Positions 18,143 to 26,496 of a stretch of DNA of 64,000 nucleotides are shown here, one piece after another. The position numbers and the translations under genes were made by a program. The stretch is taken from positions 1,281,529 to 1,345,528 of the forward strand of contig NZ_JAGGKR010000001.1 in assembly GCF_017873855.1 (NCBI RefSeq). The letters are read 5' to 3'. The notes under the pieces are model-generated. The model was given only the letters and a program-made list of their open reading frames with translations. It ran no database searches and had not been told where the DNA came from. The first letter of the stretch is position 1; each line of letters begins with the position of its first letter. This DNA comes from Methanolinea mesophila. Lineage in GTDB: Archaea > Halobacteriota > Methanomicrobia > Methanomicrobiales > Methanospirillaceae.

Positions 18143-18216
18143 AAAAATCCTCTCCTGAATCGCTCTTTTTCGAAGGAATTCATTCCTGCACCCAATCTTT
18201 TCCGGACGTGGACGCG

Positions 18217-18747
18217 ATGGACAACAGGATCGATATCATGGTGGACGGGAGCGGCGACGGGCACTCCATCGCCCTGTTCCCCGGCGAAGAAGTGTACGTG
18301 GCCTACGAACGCGGTGCGTCGAACAACGAGGCCGAATTCAACGCGGTAATACTGGCCCTTGAAAACCTCCCCGCACGGGCACGGGCCCGGATCCGGACCG
18401 ACAGCCAAGTGGTGGTATGGCACCTCACCCGGAAGAACAAGACCACCCCGCCCGCGTTCTTCAAAAAGAGCCTGGCGATCCAGGACCTGATCGTGGAAAA
18501 AGACCTTTCGGTGGAGATCCGCTGGATCCCCCGGAGCGAGAACGGTGCCGACCGGCACCTGCGCCACTATATCCAGAGCCTCTGCGGTGCCGCGGGGAAC
18601 GAACCGCTCCACCGGAAGGTACGGCGGCTCGAGGCGGAGAACCTCCGGCTCAAGGCGAAGCTCCGGAAAGCGATGAAGATGCTGGAGAACCGGCCGGTGA
18701 TCATCAGGGATGCGGTGCAGCCTTCCTGGGAAATGATGGAGAGCTGA
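18217..18747 (+). CDS. RNase HI-like protein with C-terminal coiled coil
   Basis: 176 residues. The N-terminal ~115 residues form an RNase H fold. The four acidic residues expected for two-metal catalysis are visible: D in IMVDGSGDG, E in NNEAEFNAV, D in IRTDSQVVV and D in ENGADRHL. The C-terminal ~50 residues (HRKVRRLEAENLRLKAKLRK) are a charged heptad coiled coil. It may remove RNA from RNA-DNA hybrids; RNase H-fold proteins with such tails are not well studied. Start: ATG 18217 is preferred, with GTG 18208 possible; the frame extends to 18124 but that part is not RNase H-like. Confidence 0.8.
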   Translation: MDNRIDIMVDGSGDGHSIALFPGEEVYVAYERGASNNEAEFNAVILALENLPARARARIRTDSQVVVWHLTRKNKTTPPAFFKKSLAIQDLIVEKDLSVEIRWIPRSENGADRHLRHYIQSLCGAAGNEPLHRKVRRLEAENLRLKAKLRKAMKMLENRPVIIRDAVQPSWEMMES

Positions 18748-18850
18748 AGAAGGGCGCAATCCGCCCGGTCTCATCCCTACAGAGTGTGAACATTTGTCCT
18801 GAGGTCCCGATGGACATCCAATAGGTGGACAATTTTCCGGAATATCTTAC

Positions 18851-18862
18851 GTTTTTATAATG
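18851..18862 (+). promoter_or_regulatory. TATA box of lipoprotein gene
   Basis: GTTTTTATAATG lies ~40 nt before ATG 18901. A Shine-Dalgarno AAGGGGG lies just before the start. Confidence 0.45.
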
Positions 18863-18900
18863 CAATCCTTTATATTCTGTGATGGGATTAAAGGGGGAAT

Positions 18901-19452
18901 ATGCGAGCGTGCAGGAACCTCTGGTACCCAGCCCTGATCATTATTAGCCTGGCCTTGCTCCTTTCGGGCTGTACGAACGCCCCGGAGAACCCTGTACCCG
19001 AAGGGACGGGATTTTCGGTGGTCCCGACCGCGGTATACGTTCAGTATCGGAGTCTTGCTGAGGCCCTGAACGCACTCGACGAGTCGATCTCCCTCCAGAG
19101 CAATAGTGCCATGCTTTACCGGATCTACTATATCGAGGGGGACAACGTCAGCTCCGACGGGAAAGCGGAGCAATGGATCCTGGGAGTGGCACAGGAGGGA
19201 GATCGTTACTTCTTCGTTCATAACCAGGGTGGAAGCAGTATTACTCCTTGGCGGGCATGGCTGCCCTCGCAGGAAATCGTCCTCGATCAGGTGATCTCCC
19301 CGGCAGCCCTTATCCAGGGTTCAACCCTCCTCTACACCGTCAGGATCAATTCCCTGATTCTTACAGACGGAGTCTATACCCTCACCTATCCGGACCAGGA
19401 CGGGACTATCGTCACGGTCCGGTTCGATGCAAAGAGCGGGAAACAACTCTGA
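18901..19452 (+). CDS. predicted surface lipoprotein
   Basis: A 183-residue protein with a signal peptide and a lipobox, LLLSGC (Cys at residue 24), followed by a short Pro-rich linker. The remaining domain is mostly beta strand with no motif I recognise. It would be lipid-anchored outside the membrane. It has its own promoter and strong Shine-Dalgarno; no operon partner. Confidence 0.8.
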   Translation: MRACRNLWYPALIIISLALLLSGCTNAPENPVPEGTGFSVVPTAVYVQYRSLAEALNALDESISLQSNSAMLYRIYYIEGDNVSSDGKAEQWILGVAQEGDRYFFVHNQGGSSITPWRAWLPSQEIVLDQVISPAALIQGSTLLYTVRINSLILTDGVYTLTYPDQDGTIVTVRFDAKSGKQL

Positions 19453-19923
19453 ATATTATTTTCCGTCCCTGAACCGGGGGGTCTTACGCGATTATCCGTC
19501 TGACCCTTTGGATTCGCCGGTCCGATTCCTCCTTTCATGCCCGGCACTTTCCCCCGGATGAAAACCCTGGAACAGGAATCGCGAAGATATGGTGATTCAG
19601 GACTATGTTGGCCACTGTATCGCATGCCGTCCCTGGTACCTCCGGAAAAAGTGTAATCCTGGTGATATCCGGGTAAAAAGATCCGGACCTGCGATAGTTT
19701 ACTCAAATCCTTTTGGGGCTCTGCAGCGCCGGGGCGCAGCCCCAGGAACATCTACTATCTCAGATTTGTGATCGTACACTACCCCTGGCAAATCCTTGAG
19801 AATTGACCATGAATGAAGGAGATCGGGGTGTCGTCAAGAGCCGTATTTCATTCAAATTTATCCGAATCCCCTGATGACCCCGAGTGGCCCGGATCGTTCC
19901 GCAGGAACGGTAAAAAATGGGGG
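19453..19923. repeat. gene-free spacer with dispersed intergenic repeat, copy 3
   Basis: Around 19653-19692, pieces seen in the repeats at 1909 and 7565 recur (ATCCTGG, TGATATC, AAAAAGATCC, GGACC). Around 19714-19744 a GC hairpin with arms TGGGGC/GCCCCA is found. Here the hairpin follows the block instead of preceding it. No gene is supported; short open frames start inside the repeat. Confidence 0.4.
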
Positions 19924-22900
19924 TTATATGAGATGGATATACGCGGTCTGTGTCGGCTGTCCTGCGGGCGGGGCAGGCGGCGGGGTCCCTATCACCGGTC
20001 CAGGGGCATCGATCGCGTTGGCGACCACCCTGAAGAGGACCTCCCCGGGAGGAAGGAGTACCAGGGGATAGCTGAACTCGCCGGGCTGATTCGCCTCTTC
20101 GGGGGTGAGCACCCGGGTCCCTATCTGGATCCACTGCTGGCCCCCGTCATTGGAGACATGGTAGATCTCGGTCACCTGCAGCACGCCGGTATAGTGCCGG
20201 TCCCAGGTCCAGGTGACGTATTCGATGCCCCCCTGGTTCTCGTCCGAGCCGGGGGTCACGTTGGTGATGTTCAGTTCTCCGGGTGTAATCCCGGTGGTGA
20301 CCTGCCCGGGAACCGCGGTGATGAAGGTCGCGGGCAGGGGGAGGGTGGATTCCCCGTTGTTGAAGACGATGGTAGACAACGGGCCGAAGACATTGATGTT
20401 CCCGTCCACCAGCACCCGCAGTTTGTAGGTCGCTTCCCAGACCTGGCCAAGCCTGACCGTCCCCACGTCGAAGAACAAATGATAGGGATTCGCGGGGTTA
20501 TTCCACTGGCTGCTCTGGTTGATGACCGTATTGACGAAGGTGGTGGTATCGTTGTAGGAGTGGATCCGGGTGGAGGTCGTACCGTCCCCTATGTAATCGA
20601 AGACGCGGTAGGTCTCGTTCATGGCCACCAGTTCGTTGTTCACCTCGACCTGGCCGTAGTCGAGGTCCATCTGGGTATTGACTCCCGCCTCCGTACGGAG
20701 TTCCCCTGCGATGGCGGTGTACACGTCCGCGATGTTCGTGGCGCTCGCTTCGTAGTATTTTCCACCGGTGAACAGGGCGAGTTTCTGGAGGACGTCCCTT
20801 CCTCCTGAAGATATGGAATTTGCAAAGGCGATGGTATAGATCTTGATCCCCGAGTTCTTCGCATACACTGACATATTCTGGTTAGAGAACTGTCCCGAAC
20901 CGAGCCCGGGGTAAATGTAATAATTCGTGGTCAGGTCGGAGAACCTGCTGTTGTCGGGGGAATACGCGGAGTACCCGGTGCCACGGGCCAGCGGGTCGCC
21001 ATAGAAGTTGTAGTCGCCGTCCGAGAGGAGGACGATCGCCTTGATGGCTTTCGGACGATTCGTTTCGTTCAGTCTCTCGATGGAGAGCCGGATCGCTTCC
21101 CGCATAGGGGTGGCGTAGTCCGGGACGATCAGGTCGAGCTCTGACTTCACCGACGGGAAGTCGTTGGTCAGGTTCCTGTCGTATGTGGCATAGCCGTCGT
21201 AGGTCCGCGGATAGACGTAGACATTATTGATGTACGACGTGGACAGCCCCGAGTTATACCCTGGACGGGGAATGTACCCGTTCATGCCGAACGAGACCAG
21301 GCCTGCACGGTCACGGACTTCGCTCAGGTTGTCGAGGAAGACCTTGCCCGCCTCCCTGACGGAGTACATCCGGTCGGGATTGTCGTAGAGCATGCTCCCC
21401 GACCGGTCGGTGGTCAGGATCACGTCGATCGGGTCCGGCTGCAGCGCCCACCCGTCCCCCCGGAGCTGGATGAATACCTCCACCACGTCGGAGACATTCA
21501 CCGTCTCAGGGGATACCAGGGCTGTGATGCTCAGATAAGGATAATTCTTCCAGGAGAGGGTGAGCTGGTTGGTCGCCGAATACCCCGAAGTGGTATTCTC
21601 CCAGTGGGCCGTGACCACCGCCTCGCCGGTCGCGGTCGGGTCGTAGAGGGGGTCTGACGAGTTGACGGAAAAACCTCCGGGGATGAAGTTCACCACCGCG
21701 AACCCGTCGGCATCGGAGAGTGCGCTCGTGGCCGAGAGAGAGGGGCTCGAGGTCACATTGTACGGCTCGTTGTAGATCGGGGGGCCAAGGCTGAAGGTAA
21801 CCGGTTCGCCCTCGACCGGGTTACCGTTCTCGTCGATCACCTTGGCACGGAGTTCTCCCGGAGCCCAGGAGAGCACGTCCCTGCTGGGCATCGATTCCGG
21901 CTGGGCGGAGAATTGCATGTCCACGGCCTGCTGGCTTACGAACCAGACCTCTTTTTCCACCTGGAGGGTCTGGTTCGCCAGGGACTGGGCTGAGACCGTG
22001 ATATGCCCGATGGAGGTCTTCGGCCCGTAGGTCAGCAGGGCCTGGCCGAACTGGTTCGTGTATACGGTCTGCTCCTCCCCGGGGATCGAGGTGGTCACCC
22101 TGATGGGGGAATTCTGCACCCCGTTTCCGAACCGGTCCTGTACCAGGTATACGATCTGGTAGAGGCTCACCCCGTCGGCGTACTGCCGGGGAGGCTGGCC
22201 GAGGTATCCCTCGGGGTTGAAGAACTGGGTCAGGGAGACGGGGGTCGCGTTCGCCACCGCCTGGATGAAGAAATACCGGTCAGGGACGTCGCCGAAGAGC
22301 GGGGGGACCGGGTGGGCGAGGACCACGTTGGTCCCCGGAGTGGTGCTCGCGATCAGCTGGACGTTCACCCTCCCCTGCCCGTCTACCAGGACCTGGATGG
22401 CCGTCCCCGGGGGGTTCGCCCCGGTGAAATGGGCCATTCCGGCAGGAGGGGTCGTATCGGGAGATGACACCTCGAAGTAGACCTCCTCGACGAAATGGCG
22501 GTTATCGACCGGGTTGCCGTACCGGTCGGTATAGAAGAGGGTGAGGTTCCCGGCCGACCCCACCTGGATCTCGGAAGGGACGGTGTAGGACGCGAGTTCG
22601 AAGGGAGGCGCATGGTCGATGTTCAAGAGGTAGTTCCAGGTCTTGGTCTTGGTCGGTTCGGTGATATCGGACTGGTTGACCCGGTAAAAGATGGTCGCGG
22701 TGATATTCGCCACTCCGCTCTTCGTCCCGGTCCGGAACACCGTCTCCGCGGCCCCGTCCGAGGTGATCGTCGTGGTAGGGTTCAGGGTCCCGAAGACCGA
22801 GTTGTTCACCGAGAACATGACCGCAAGCCCGTTGATCCCGGCACTCTGGTTGGTGACGAAAGCCTGGATGATCGCGGTATCGGACCCGTTCGCCACCACC

Positions 22901-23010
22901 CATTCCTTGTTGATGCCCCATAGTACTTGGTCAGGCACCAGGGCGGAGGCGGATCCGAGTAAAAGCAGAGCGGCCAGGAGCCCAAGTGCAATGAGTCTTG
23001 CACCGTTCAT
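19924..23010 (-). CDS. secreted VWA / Ig-like surface protein (module A)
   Basis: 1028 residues. A signal peptide spans 1-23 (cleavage after A-S-A). Residues ~25-490 are three to four Ig-like/invasin-type beta domains (repeated D-x-x-G-N-P/G-V and G-x-A-x-x-x-F patterns). Residues ~528-790 form a von Willebrand A domain with a complete metal site: D535-x-S537-x-S539, T634 and D664. The C-terminal ~230 residues are beta-rich. Many N-x-S/T sites suggest glycosylation. No membrane anchor is seen, so it may attach to pili or S-layer. It is divergent from the five pilin-like genes and has a paralogue at 32775. Confidence 0.88.
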   Translation of the reverse strand: MNGARLIALGLLAALLLLGSASALVPDQVLWGINKEWVVANGSDTAIIQAFVTNQSAGINGLAVMFSVNNSVFGTLNPTTTITSDGAAETVFRTGTKSGVANITATIFYRVNQSDITEPTKTKTWNYLLNIDHAPPFELASYTVPSEIQVGSAGNLTLFYTDRYGNPVDNRHFVEEVYFEVSSPDTTPPAGMAHFTGANPPGTAIQVLVDGQGRVNVQLIASTTPGTNVVLAHPVPPLFGDVPDRYFFIQAVANATPVSLTQFFNPEGYLGQPPRQYADGVSLYQIVYLVQDRFGNGVQNSPIRVTTSIPGEEQTVYTNQFGQALLTYGPKTSIGHITVSAQSLANQTLQVEKEVWFVSQQAVDMQFSAQPESMPSRDVLSWAPGELRAKVIDENGNPVEGEPVTFSLGPPIYNEPYNVTSSPSLSATSALSDADGFAVVNFIPGGFSVNSSDPLYDPTATGEAVVTAHWENTTSGYSATNQLTLSWKNYPYLSITALVSPETVNVSDVVEVFIQLRGDGWALQPDPIDVILTTDRSGSMLYDNPDRMYSVREAGKVFLDNLSEVRDRAGLVSFGMNGYIPRPGYNSGLSTSYINNVYVYPRTYDGYATYDRNLTNDFPSVKSELDLIVPDYATPMREAIRLSIERLNETNRPKAIKAIVLLSDGDYNFYGDPLARGTGYSAYSPDNSRFSDLTTNYYIYPGLGSGQFSNQNMSVYAKNSGIKIYTIAFANSISSGGRDVLQKLALFTGGKYYEASATNIADVYTAIAGELRTEAGVNTQMDLDYGQVEVNNELVAMNETYRVFDYIGDGTTSTRIHSYNDTTTFVNTVINQSSQWNNPANPYHLFFDVGTVRLGQVWEATYKLRVLVDGNINVFGPLSTIVFNNGESTLPLPATFITAVPGQVTTGITPGELNITNVTPGSDENQGGIEYVTWTWDRHYTGVLQVTEIYHVSNDGGQQWIQIGTRVLTPEEANQPGEFSYPLVLLPPGEVLFRVVANAIDAPGPVIGTPPPAPPAGQPTQTAYIHLI

Positions 23011-23052
23011 TTTCCCGACTCCCCGATTGGATTCACCCCTGAATAATTTTAT

Positions 23053-23066
23053 GAATATAAATAATT
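23053..23066 (-). promoter_or_regulatory. TATA box of VWA gene A
   Basis: Minus-strand AATTATTTATATTC lies ~45 nt before the ATG at 23010. A Shine-Dalgarno CGGGGAG lies near 23019-23025. Confidence 0.5.
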
Positions 23067-23180
23067 ATGGATGGATCGGGTGTCCCGCAGTTGATTGGGC
23101 GGGAAATTGAGGAGAGATTACGAGTATTTCGTCATTCCGGGGGAGATTATTGAGTATGCAGTACCCGGAACGGCGATATT

Positions 23181-23192
23181 TTTTTATAATAA
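23181..23192 (+). promoter_or_regulatory. TATA box of pilin-like operon A
   Basis: The AT-rich TTTTTATAATAA lies ~60 nt before the ATG at 23252, in the divergent region shared with the VWA gene. Confidence 0.45.
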
Positions 23193-23251
23193 CAAGGGCT
23201 CCTCCACACTAGGGCTTTCCGTGCGAAAATGGAGCCTCGCGAGTACCTGTA

Positions 23252-24301
23252 ATGATCGGCGATTCAGGCCAGCTGTCTATCGACTTCCTCATCGGTTTCA
23301 GTATCTTCATGATCACGATCATAGCCACGGCAACCTTCGCGTCGGGTCTTCTCGCGGGGCTCCAGAGCAAGAGCGTGGACTTCGATGCCGTCGCATACCG
23401 CACGGGGGTGATCCTCGCCGAGGACCCGGGCCAGCCGAACGCGTTTCCTGGAGTGGTGGTTCTCGAACCGGTCAACGAGTGGGAGTTCGTGGGGAGGTCC
23501 CAGAAGGACCTCGTGCTCAGGTTCGGATTGTCCAACTACAAGAGCACGCCTCTGATATTTTCGCCGACCAAACTTGACGCGTTCGATAATTCGGAGATCT
23601 ACGATATCCCGCTGGACTATCAGACAAGGATGATCTTTGGGAACTATCCCTATCACTACAACGTAACCGTGAGTACACTAGACGGGACCGTGCTCTCCCA
23701 GGTGGGCGAACCGTTCAACTACTACTCCACTTATGGCCGCATCCGGAGAGTGGTCCTGGTAAAAGAGCCGGGAGAAGCGGTGTTCGACGCCGGGATGTAC
23801 GCGTACTCTCCCCCTGATTCCCTCCCGTTCCGCATCTACATCCGTTCCGCAGAGCTGTTCGACTCCCGCAGGGGGCCCACGTACTGGATAGACCCGATGA
23901 AGGAGGAGCTCCGGATAAATCTCACGGGTCTCTCTTCAGCGTCGGTGAACGGGACCGATGTGACTCTTTATTCGCTCAGTTATTCCTATTATTCCAATAT
24001 TTCAGGGGGTTACATCTCCCCGCCGGGGAACAGCCTCCTCACCTATGCAACGACCGATAAGGGGACGTCGACGAACCGGATACAAGACTACGTGTACCTC
24101 GATATCCCGGCGGGGTACTTCATCGGGAAGGTGTCAGAGATCGCAGGAAACCAGGTCACCCTCCGGATAAACTATGACTTCGGAAGCACTGCGAGATTTA
24201 ACGCCACCAGTCCGCTGCAGGCGAACTATGCCACCCCCCTCCCCGGCCCTCCGCCACGGCCGGATCTGGTCCCCGCCATCATGGAGGTCCGCATATGGTG
24301 A
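23252..24301 (+). CDS. pilin-like surface protein 1, module A
   Basis: 350 residues. The short N-terminus ends at D-S-G, then QLSIDFLIGFSIFMI begins a ~22-residue hydrophobic helix. This matches an archaeal class III signal peptide (cleavage G|Q by EppA/PibD-type peptidase). The rest is a beta-rich extracellular domain with several N-x-S/T sites, ending in P-A-I-M-E-V-R-I-W. It is the largest of five tandem genes and overlaps the next by 7 nt. It is the paralogue of the gene at 29652; both end in A-I/V-M-E-V-x-x-W. Function is inferred as a filament or tip subunit. Confidence 0.82.
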   Translation: MIGDSGQLSIDFLIGFSIFMITIIATATFASGLLAGLQSKSVDFDAVAYRTGVILAEDPGQPNAFPGVVVLEPVNEWEFVGRSQKDLVLRFGLSNYKSTPLIFSPTKLDAFDNSEIYDIPLDYQTRMIFGNYPYHYNVTVSTLDGTVLSQVGEPFNYYSTYGRIRRVVLVKEPGEAVFDAGMYAYSPPDSLPFRIYIRSAELFDSRRGPTYWIDPMKEELRINLTGLSSASVNGTDVTLYSLSYSYYSNISGGYISPPGNSLLTYATTDKGTSTNRIQDYVYLDIPAGYFIGKVSEIAGNQVTLRINYDFGSTARFNATSPLQANYATPLPGPPPRPDLVPAIMEVRIW

Positions 24302-24816
24302 ACAGGGACGAGGGGCAGGTCTACACTATCGAGGGGATCGCCGCCTCGGTGCTGCTGGTAATCACGGTGTACACGGTCCTCTCCACAACCACGATCCTCA
24401 CCCCGGGGGACACGCACATCATCGACCTCCATCTCGAGCAGACCGGAAACGACGTGCTCGCGGTGATGGATACTCCTGATTATTACAGCGATATCTCCGG
24501 GACTTATAACGAGAGCGCTCTTGCCTTCTCTATCCGCACCGGGGACGAGGCCGGGTTCGGGTCGCAGTTCTCTACGCTCGCCGACACCACCACGCTCCCT
24601 GACCACCCCGACAGGATAAAGTACAATGCTACGGTGTATTACCGGAACGCCACGTCCGGACAGGTGGAGGGGCACCCGTTCGGCGGGGACCTGTACCGGA
24701 GGGAAAACGCGGTGAAGGTGACCAGGTGGGTATATCTCGATGGATCGGCGCCGCTGCCCGGGTACCTCGACCCGCGGTCGCAGTCGGTGCTCCTGGAGGT
24801 GCTGCTGTGGCGGTGA
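24295..24816 (+). CDS. pilin-like protein 2, module A
   Basis: 173 residues. R-D-E-G|Q-V-Y-T-I-E-G gives a class III processing site, followed by one hydrophobic helix. The family motif D-T-H-I-I-D-L-x-L-E-Q-x-G-N-D follows in the exposed part, shared with the module B copy. It overlaps both neighbours. A minor pilin-like subunit is likely; no enzymatic motif is seen. Confidence 0.82.
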   Translation: MVNRDEGQVYTIEGIAASVLLVITVYTVLSTTTILTPGDTHIIDLHLEQTGNDVLAVMDTPDYYSDISGTYNESALAFSIRTGDEAGFGSQFSTLADTTTLPDHPDRIKYNATVYYRNATSGQVEGHPFGGDLYRRENAVKVTRWVYLDGSAPLPGYLDPRSQSVLLEVLLWR

Positions 24817-25163
24817 TGGACCGCGAATCGGGGCAGTGGATCATCCTTATGAGCATGATCCTCTGCGTGGGCATCTTCTTCCTGGCGGTCATCCTCAACC
24901 AGTCGATCCTGGTGGGGCAGACCACGGCCGAGAGTGCGCTCGAGTTTCCCAAGTCCGATATCCACGACCTGCGGGCCGAGGTCTACACCATAAGCAGAAC
25001 TCCGGCGGGGACCTGCCCGGAGTGTTTCCGGGATCTCACGAATATCTCCCTCGAACGGAAGAACGCGGTAATATACGTGGCGAACAACTCGGGGACGTGG
25101 ACGATACATTATGACAACGGAGTGACCTCATATGAGGAGACGATCGGGTACTGGGACTTCTGA
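24807..25163 (+). CDS. pilin-like protein 3, module A
   Basis: 118 residues starting at GTG 24807, with an ATG at 24816 as alternative. Alignment with module B, where the same position is ATG-GCG, favours GTG. S-G|Q-W-I-I-L-M is the processing site; one helix (to about residue 30) and then Q-S-x-L-V-G-Q-T-T-A/S-E-S follow, a motif shared with the paralogue. The small remaining domain is beta. It overlaps the gene before by 10 nt and the gene after by 32 nt. Confidence 0.8.
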   Translation: MAVMDRESGQWIILMSMILCVGIFFLAVILNQSILVGQTTAESALEFPKSDIHDLRAEVYTISRTPAGTCPECFRDLTNISLERKNAVIYVANNSGTWTIHYDNGVTSYEETIGYWDF

Positions 25164-25611
25164 ACGGGCGGACCCTGAGTCCGGGGTCTCCCCCATGGTA
25201 GAGTACATCATCATCAGCGGGATACTGCTCCTCCTCCTCGTCATCGTGGTCCCGCTCGTTACCACGGTCTTCATCGACCAGCCGACCAACCAGCTGATCA
25301 CCTATGCGTTCACCGACATCGGCAACGGGGTGAGCACCCGGATCGTGGATCTCTACGCGGTGGTCCCATTCTATAATACGGCCACGATCACCACCGAGTT
25401 CAACATCCCTGACGAGGTGGCGGGGAAGGACTACCGCGTCGATATCGTGCCAGGCCCGCCCTCGCGCCCCTACGACAGTCAGATTCTTATCTCCGGCGGC
25501 AACTATCAGAGTGAGATATCGCTCGCAGGGATCGGGGCCACGGTCTTCGGGACTGCGGAGGGGAACACCACCGCGAGCGGCGTGAACGAGATCTACTATC
25601 ATTATCCGTAA
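25132..25611 (+). CDS. pilin-like protein 4, module A
   Basis: 159 residues. A basic leader ends at E-S-G|V-S-P-M-V-E-Y-I-I-I-S-G, followed by a ~22-residue helix. The core motif D-I-G-N-G-V-S-T-R-I-V-D-L-Y is identical in the module B copy. The VSPMVEY start resembles the VSP-type pilins of haloarchaea. It starts inside gene 3, so translation is coupled. Confidence 0.82.
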   Translation: MRRRSGTGTSERADPESGVSPMVEYIIISGILLLLLVIVVPLVTTVFIDQPTNQLITYAFTDIGNGVSTRIVDLYAVVPFYNTATITTEFNIPDEVAGKDYRVDIVPGPPSRPYDSQILISGGNYQSEISLAGIGATVFGTAEGNTTASGVNEIYYHYP

Positions 25612-25627
25612 GGAGGGAAGTGAACCA

Positions 25628-26473
25628 ATGAAATCCACACCACATCGGGAAGGAAAACAATACCTGGCAGGGGCACTCTCCCGGAGAGACGACGGCAGGG
25701 AAGCTGGAGTCTCCGAAACGGTCGGGTACATCCTCATCTTCGGGATAATGATGGCAGGCATAGCCTTGGTTACACTTTACGGCTATCCTCTCCTGTTAAA
25801 CCAGCAGGCGAACTCAAACATCCAGAATATGGAGCGGAACATGATCTCCCTCCAGACGGACGTGAACTCCCTCACCTACAAGAACGTCCCCTACAAGGAA
25901 TCGACCGTCCAGGTCTCGGGCGGCACGCTCTCCGTTTCGATCCCGGATTCCAACACCCCGTTCTTCAGGATCGTCCCGGAAAACGGAGCACCGGTGGCGT
26001 TCCAGCCGGGGAACATCCACTACCTCGATGACTCCCAGGGGGCCTATGTCGAGCTCCTGAACGGGGCGGTGGTCCAGCGATATAATGGGCAGGTGGGATC
26101 GGTGATGATCTCCGACCCGCGATGGTACTATGATCCCGGTCAGAACATCCTGGTTGTCACATGGATCGGGATCACTGCCGATGCCGCGTACTCTGTCACC
26201 GGGATCAGCACCGTCCAGATGGCGATCACCGACCCTCCCCTGGAGTATACTTTCGACAATCCGGGGACGGTCGATATCTCCTACGGGCAGGACCCGGCCT
26301 ACCACAACAGCGATGACATCTACCGGGAAGCGTGGAGCAATTACCTCACCGGGGGCAAGTTCGGAATGACGAAAACGCCCAATGTATTCTGGGACAATTA
26401 CACGTTCAGCCCGGCGACCCCGCTTTCACAAATGGTGGTGAAAATCTATACCGTGAAGATACTGAACCTGTAA
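25628..26473 (+). CDS. pilin-like protein 5, module A
   Basis: 281 residues. The ~28-residue polar leader ends at E-A-G|V-S-E-T-V-G-Y-I-L-I-F-G; one helix follows with L-Y-G-Y-P, then a helical stretch (N-I-Q-N-M-E-R-N-M) and a beta domain. The leader is longer than in most pilins. It ends in V-K-I-Y-T-V-K-I-L-N-L, like the module B copy (Y-K-I-T-V-L-S-L). It is the last gene of the operon and convergent with the protease, 23 bp apart. Confidence 0.82.
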   Translation: MKSTPHREGKQYLAGALSRRDDGREAGVSETVGYILIFGIMMAGIALVTLYGYPLLLNQQANSNIQNMERNMISLQTDVNSLTYKNVPYKESTVQVSGGTLSVSIPDSNTPFFRIVPENGAPVAFQPGNIHYLDDSQGAYVELLNGAVVQRYNGQVGSVMISDPRWYYDPGQNILVVTWIGITADAAYSVTGISTVQMAITDPPLEYTFDNPGTVDISYGQDPAYHNSDDIYREAWSNYLTGGKFGMTKTPNVFWDNYTFSPATPLSQMVVKIYTVKILNL

Positions 26474-26496
26474 CCGTCACAATGGGAGACCTGTCC

